DNA from: Hyphomonadaceae bacterium
GTDB lineage: Bacteria; Pseudomonadota; Alphaproteobacteria; Caulobacterales; Hyphomonadaceae
Assembly (NCBI GenBank): GCA_028285145.1
Contig: JANQQC010000043.1
Coordinates: forward strand, 1 to 64,000
DNA: 64,000 nucleotides
Direction: 5' to 3'
The notes below the pieces were generated by a model, which saw only the letters and a list, made by a program, of their open reading frames with translations, was not told where the DNA came from and searched no databases. The translations under genes and the position numbers were made by a program. How positions within the stretch are numbered: position 1 is the first letter of the stretch; the number at the start of each line of letters is the position of its first letter. This document shows positions 63,175-64,000 of this stretch, piece after piece.

Positions 63175-64000
63175 CATCATCCCGTTTTTTGCGTCGCCGG
63201 CGCAGGCGTATTTTCTGCCAGAAACGCTTTCGCTCGGGTGCCGGCAACGGCTCAAGGTTTTCAATGAAAGCCTCCGCACAGGCGCGCCAGCTAAACTTCT
63301 CCGCATAGGCTCGGGTCGTCTCTCGATCGAGTTCTAGTGCCTTCAAGCTTGCTGCCTTCAGATCATTATCGACGATACCGGCGTCGGAGCCTGGAATGAT
63401 GTCTTTCGGACCTGGGGCGTCATAGGCAGAGACTGGCGTTCCAGCCGCCATCGCTTCCAGAATGACAAGCCCAAACGTGTCGGTCAGGCTGGGGAACACG
63501 AACACATCAGCGCTTGCAAAGCAGGTGGCGAGTTCCTCTCCGAATTTAGCCCCAAGAAAGACGGCCTCCTTGTACTTTTTCTTCAGCTCATCAAGCTGCG
63601 GCCCTTCCCCGACCACAACTTTCGAGCCCGGCAGGTCGAGCTTTAGAAAAGCTTCAATGTTCTTTTCCACTGCGACACGGCCAACGTTAAGGAAGATCGG
63701 TCGCGCGAGCCCTTTGAAGGGGTCGGCTTCGGTGTCCGGCTCGGCGCATTTGTCTGGATGAAAGAGGTCCGTATCGACCCCTCGCGTCCAGCTCACGACG
63801 TTTATGAAACGCTGCGCCACAAGCTCCTCGCGCATGGACGGCGTTGCTACCATGACCTTGCCTGAATACTTGTGGAACCAGCGGACGAAGCTGTAGCCCC
63901 AGCTTACAGGGATCGGGAAGCGGGCAGAAACATACTCTGGAAAGCGCGTATGATAGGATGTCGTGAAAGGGTGCTTGATTTTCAGCGCCATGGTGCGCCC
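63161..64000 (-). CDS. GT4-family glycosyltransferase (MgtA-like), 5' end cut off
   Basis: The last 280 codons of a glycosyltransferase; the start lies beyond the window (the frame is open through the edge). It resembles mannosyl/glucosyltransferases acting on lipids (MgtA group): HPFTTSYHTRFPEYVSARFP, KVMVATPSMREELVAQ, RGVDTDLFHPDKC, FLNVGRVAVEKNIEAFLKLD, DVFVFPSLTDTFGLVILEAM, and GTPVSAYDAPGPKDII. The internal ATG at 63991 is unlikely to be the start because about 100 residues of the acceptor domain would be missing. It ends in a basic tail and overlaps the K+ channel gene at the 3' end. Confidence 0.88.
   Translation of the reverse strand, partial: GRTMALKIKHPFTTSYHTRFPEYVSARFPIPVSWGYSFVRWFHKYSGKVMVATPSMREELVAQRFINVVSWTRGVDTDLFHPDKCAEPDTEADPFKGLARPIFLNVGRVAVEKNIEAFLKLDLPGSKVVVGEGPQLDELKKKYKEAVFLGAKFGEELATCFASADVFVFPSLTDTFGLVILEAMAAGTPVSAYDAPGPKDIIPGSDAGIVDNDLKAASLKALELDRETTRAYAEKFSWRACAEAFIENLEPLPAPERKRFWQKIRLRRRRKKRDDVSSF

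Overview
This is a chromosomal stretch from an alphaproteobacterium. The best fit is the Caulobacterales/Hyphomonadales side (Hyphomonadaceae-like); this is inferred from gene content and was not searched. Supporting signs are a GC-rich, densely packed genome, alphaproteobacterial gene orders (tsaB-rimI-fur-miaB-phoH-ybeY-corC-lnt, rimP-nusA-ylxR-infB-rbfA, lpoA-rsmI-yraN-dolP-gshB, infC-rpmI-rplT-pheST), a GTTC-N7-GTTC SOS box, a TTAA-N7-TTAA CtrA-type site and a soluble hybrid kinase resembling Caulobacter ShkA. I see no rRNA, tRNA, CRISPR array, prophage or insertion sequence.

Layout. 1-391: gene-poor end with strong inverted repeats. 0.4-2.1 kb: heat-shock pair grpE-hrcA (minus). 2.1-6.1 kb: a GPH-type MFS transporter and three Tad pilus pseudopilin genes, separating hrcA from rph. 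6.2-9.6 kb: rph, an XRE/DUF2975 pair, rdgB, hemW. 9.6-14.3 kb: envelope and redox genes (LpoA-like lipoprotein, rsmI, yraN, BON lipoprotein, gshB, a small repeat-bearing secreted protein). 14.3-19.2 kb: comM behind an SOS box, the ShkA-like kinase and ampG. 19.2-30.3 kb: maeB, mutS, glnD, murJ, trpS and a copper-chaperone lipoprotein. 30.4-31.5 kb: a DUF2333-like membrane protein behind CtrA-like sites. 31.5-41.9 kb: Fe-S (nfu), RutE-like reductase, the tRNA/ribosome-maturation block tsaB to lnt, an XRE regulator, trmB and a TonB-C protein. 42-49 kb: cspA and the rimP-nusA-ylxR-infB-rbfA operon with a probable attenuator. 49-54.7 kb: accessory metabolism (two alpha/beta hydrolases, an SCP2 protein, a Baeyer-Villiger monooxygenase), an orphan Flp pilin, an SDR and a TPR protein. 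54.9-57.1 kb: two LPS-type glycosyltransferases. 57.1-62.3 kb: infC (ATA start), an I78 lipoprotein, rpmI, rplT, pheS, pheT. 62.3-64 kb: a voltage-gated-type K+ channel and a glycosyltransferase cut by the window end.

How it fits together. Most of the window is housekeeping: translation (initiation factors, ribosome maturation, L35/L20, two tRNA synthetases, tRNA/rRNA modification), envelope building (murJ, ampG, lpoA, lnt, glycosyltransferases), nucleotide and DNA care (rdgB, mutS, comM), and nitrogen/central metabolism (glnD, maeB). The genes are tightly coupled, often by 1-4 nt stop/start overlaps and often with GTG or TTG starts. The observations most worth checking are the ATA start of infC, the c-di-GMP-type pseudo-receiver residues of the hybrid kinase, the SOS box on comM, the CtrA-like sites before the DUF2333 gene, the attenuator in the rimP leader and the alternating hairpins before pheS. 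Boundaries and starts were read by eye; family names rest on motifs and remembered conservation.
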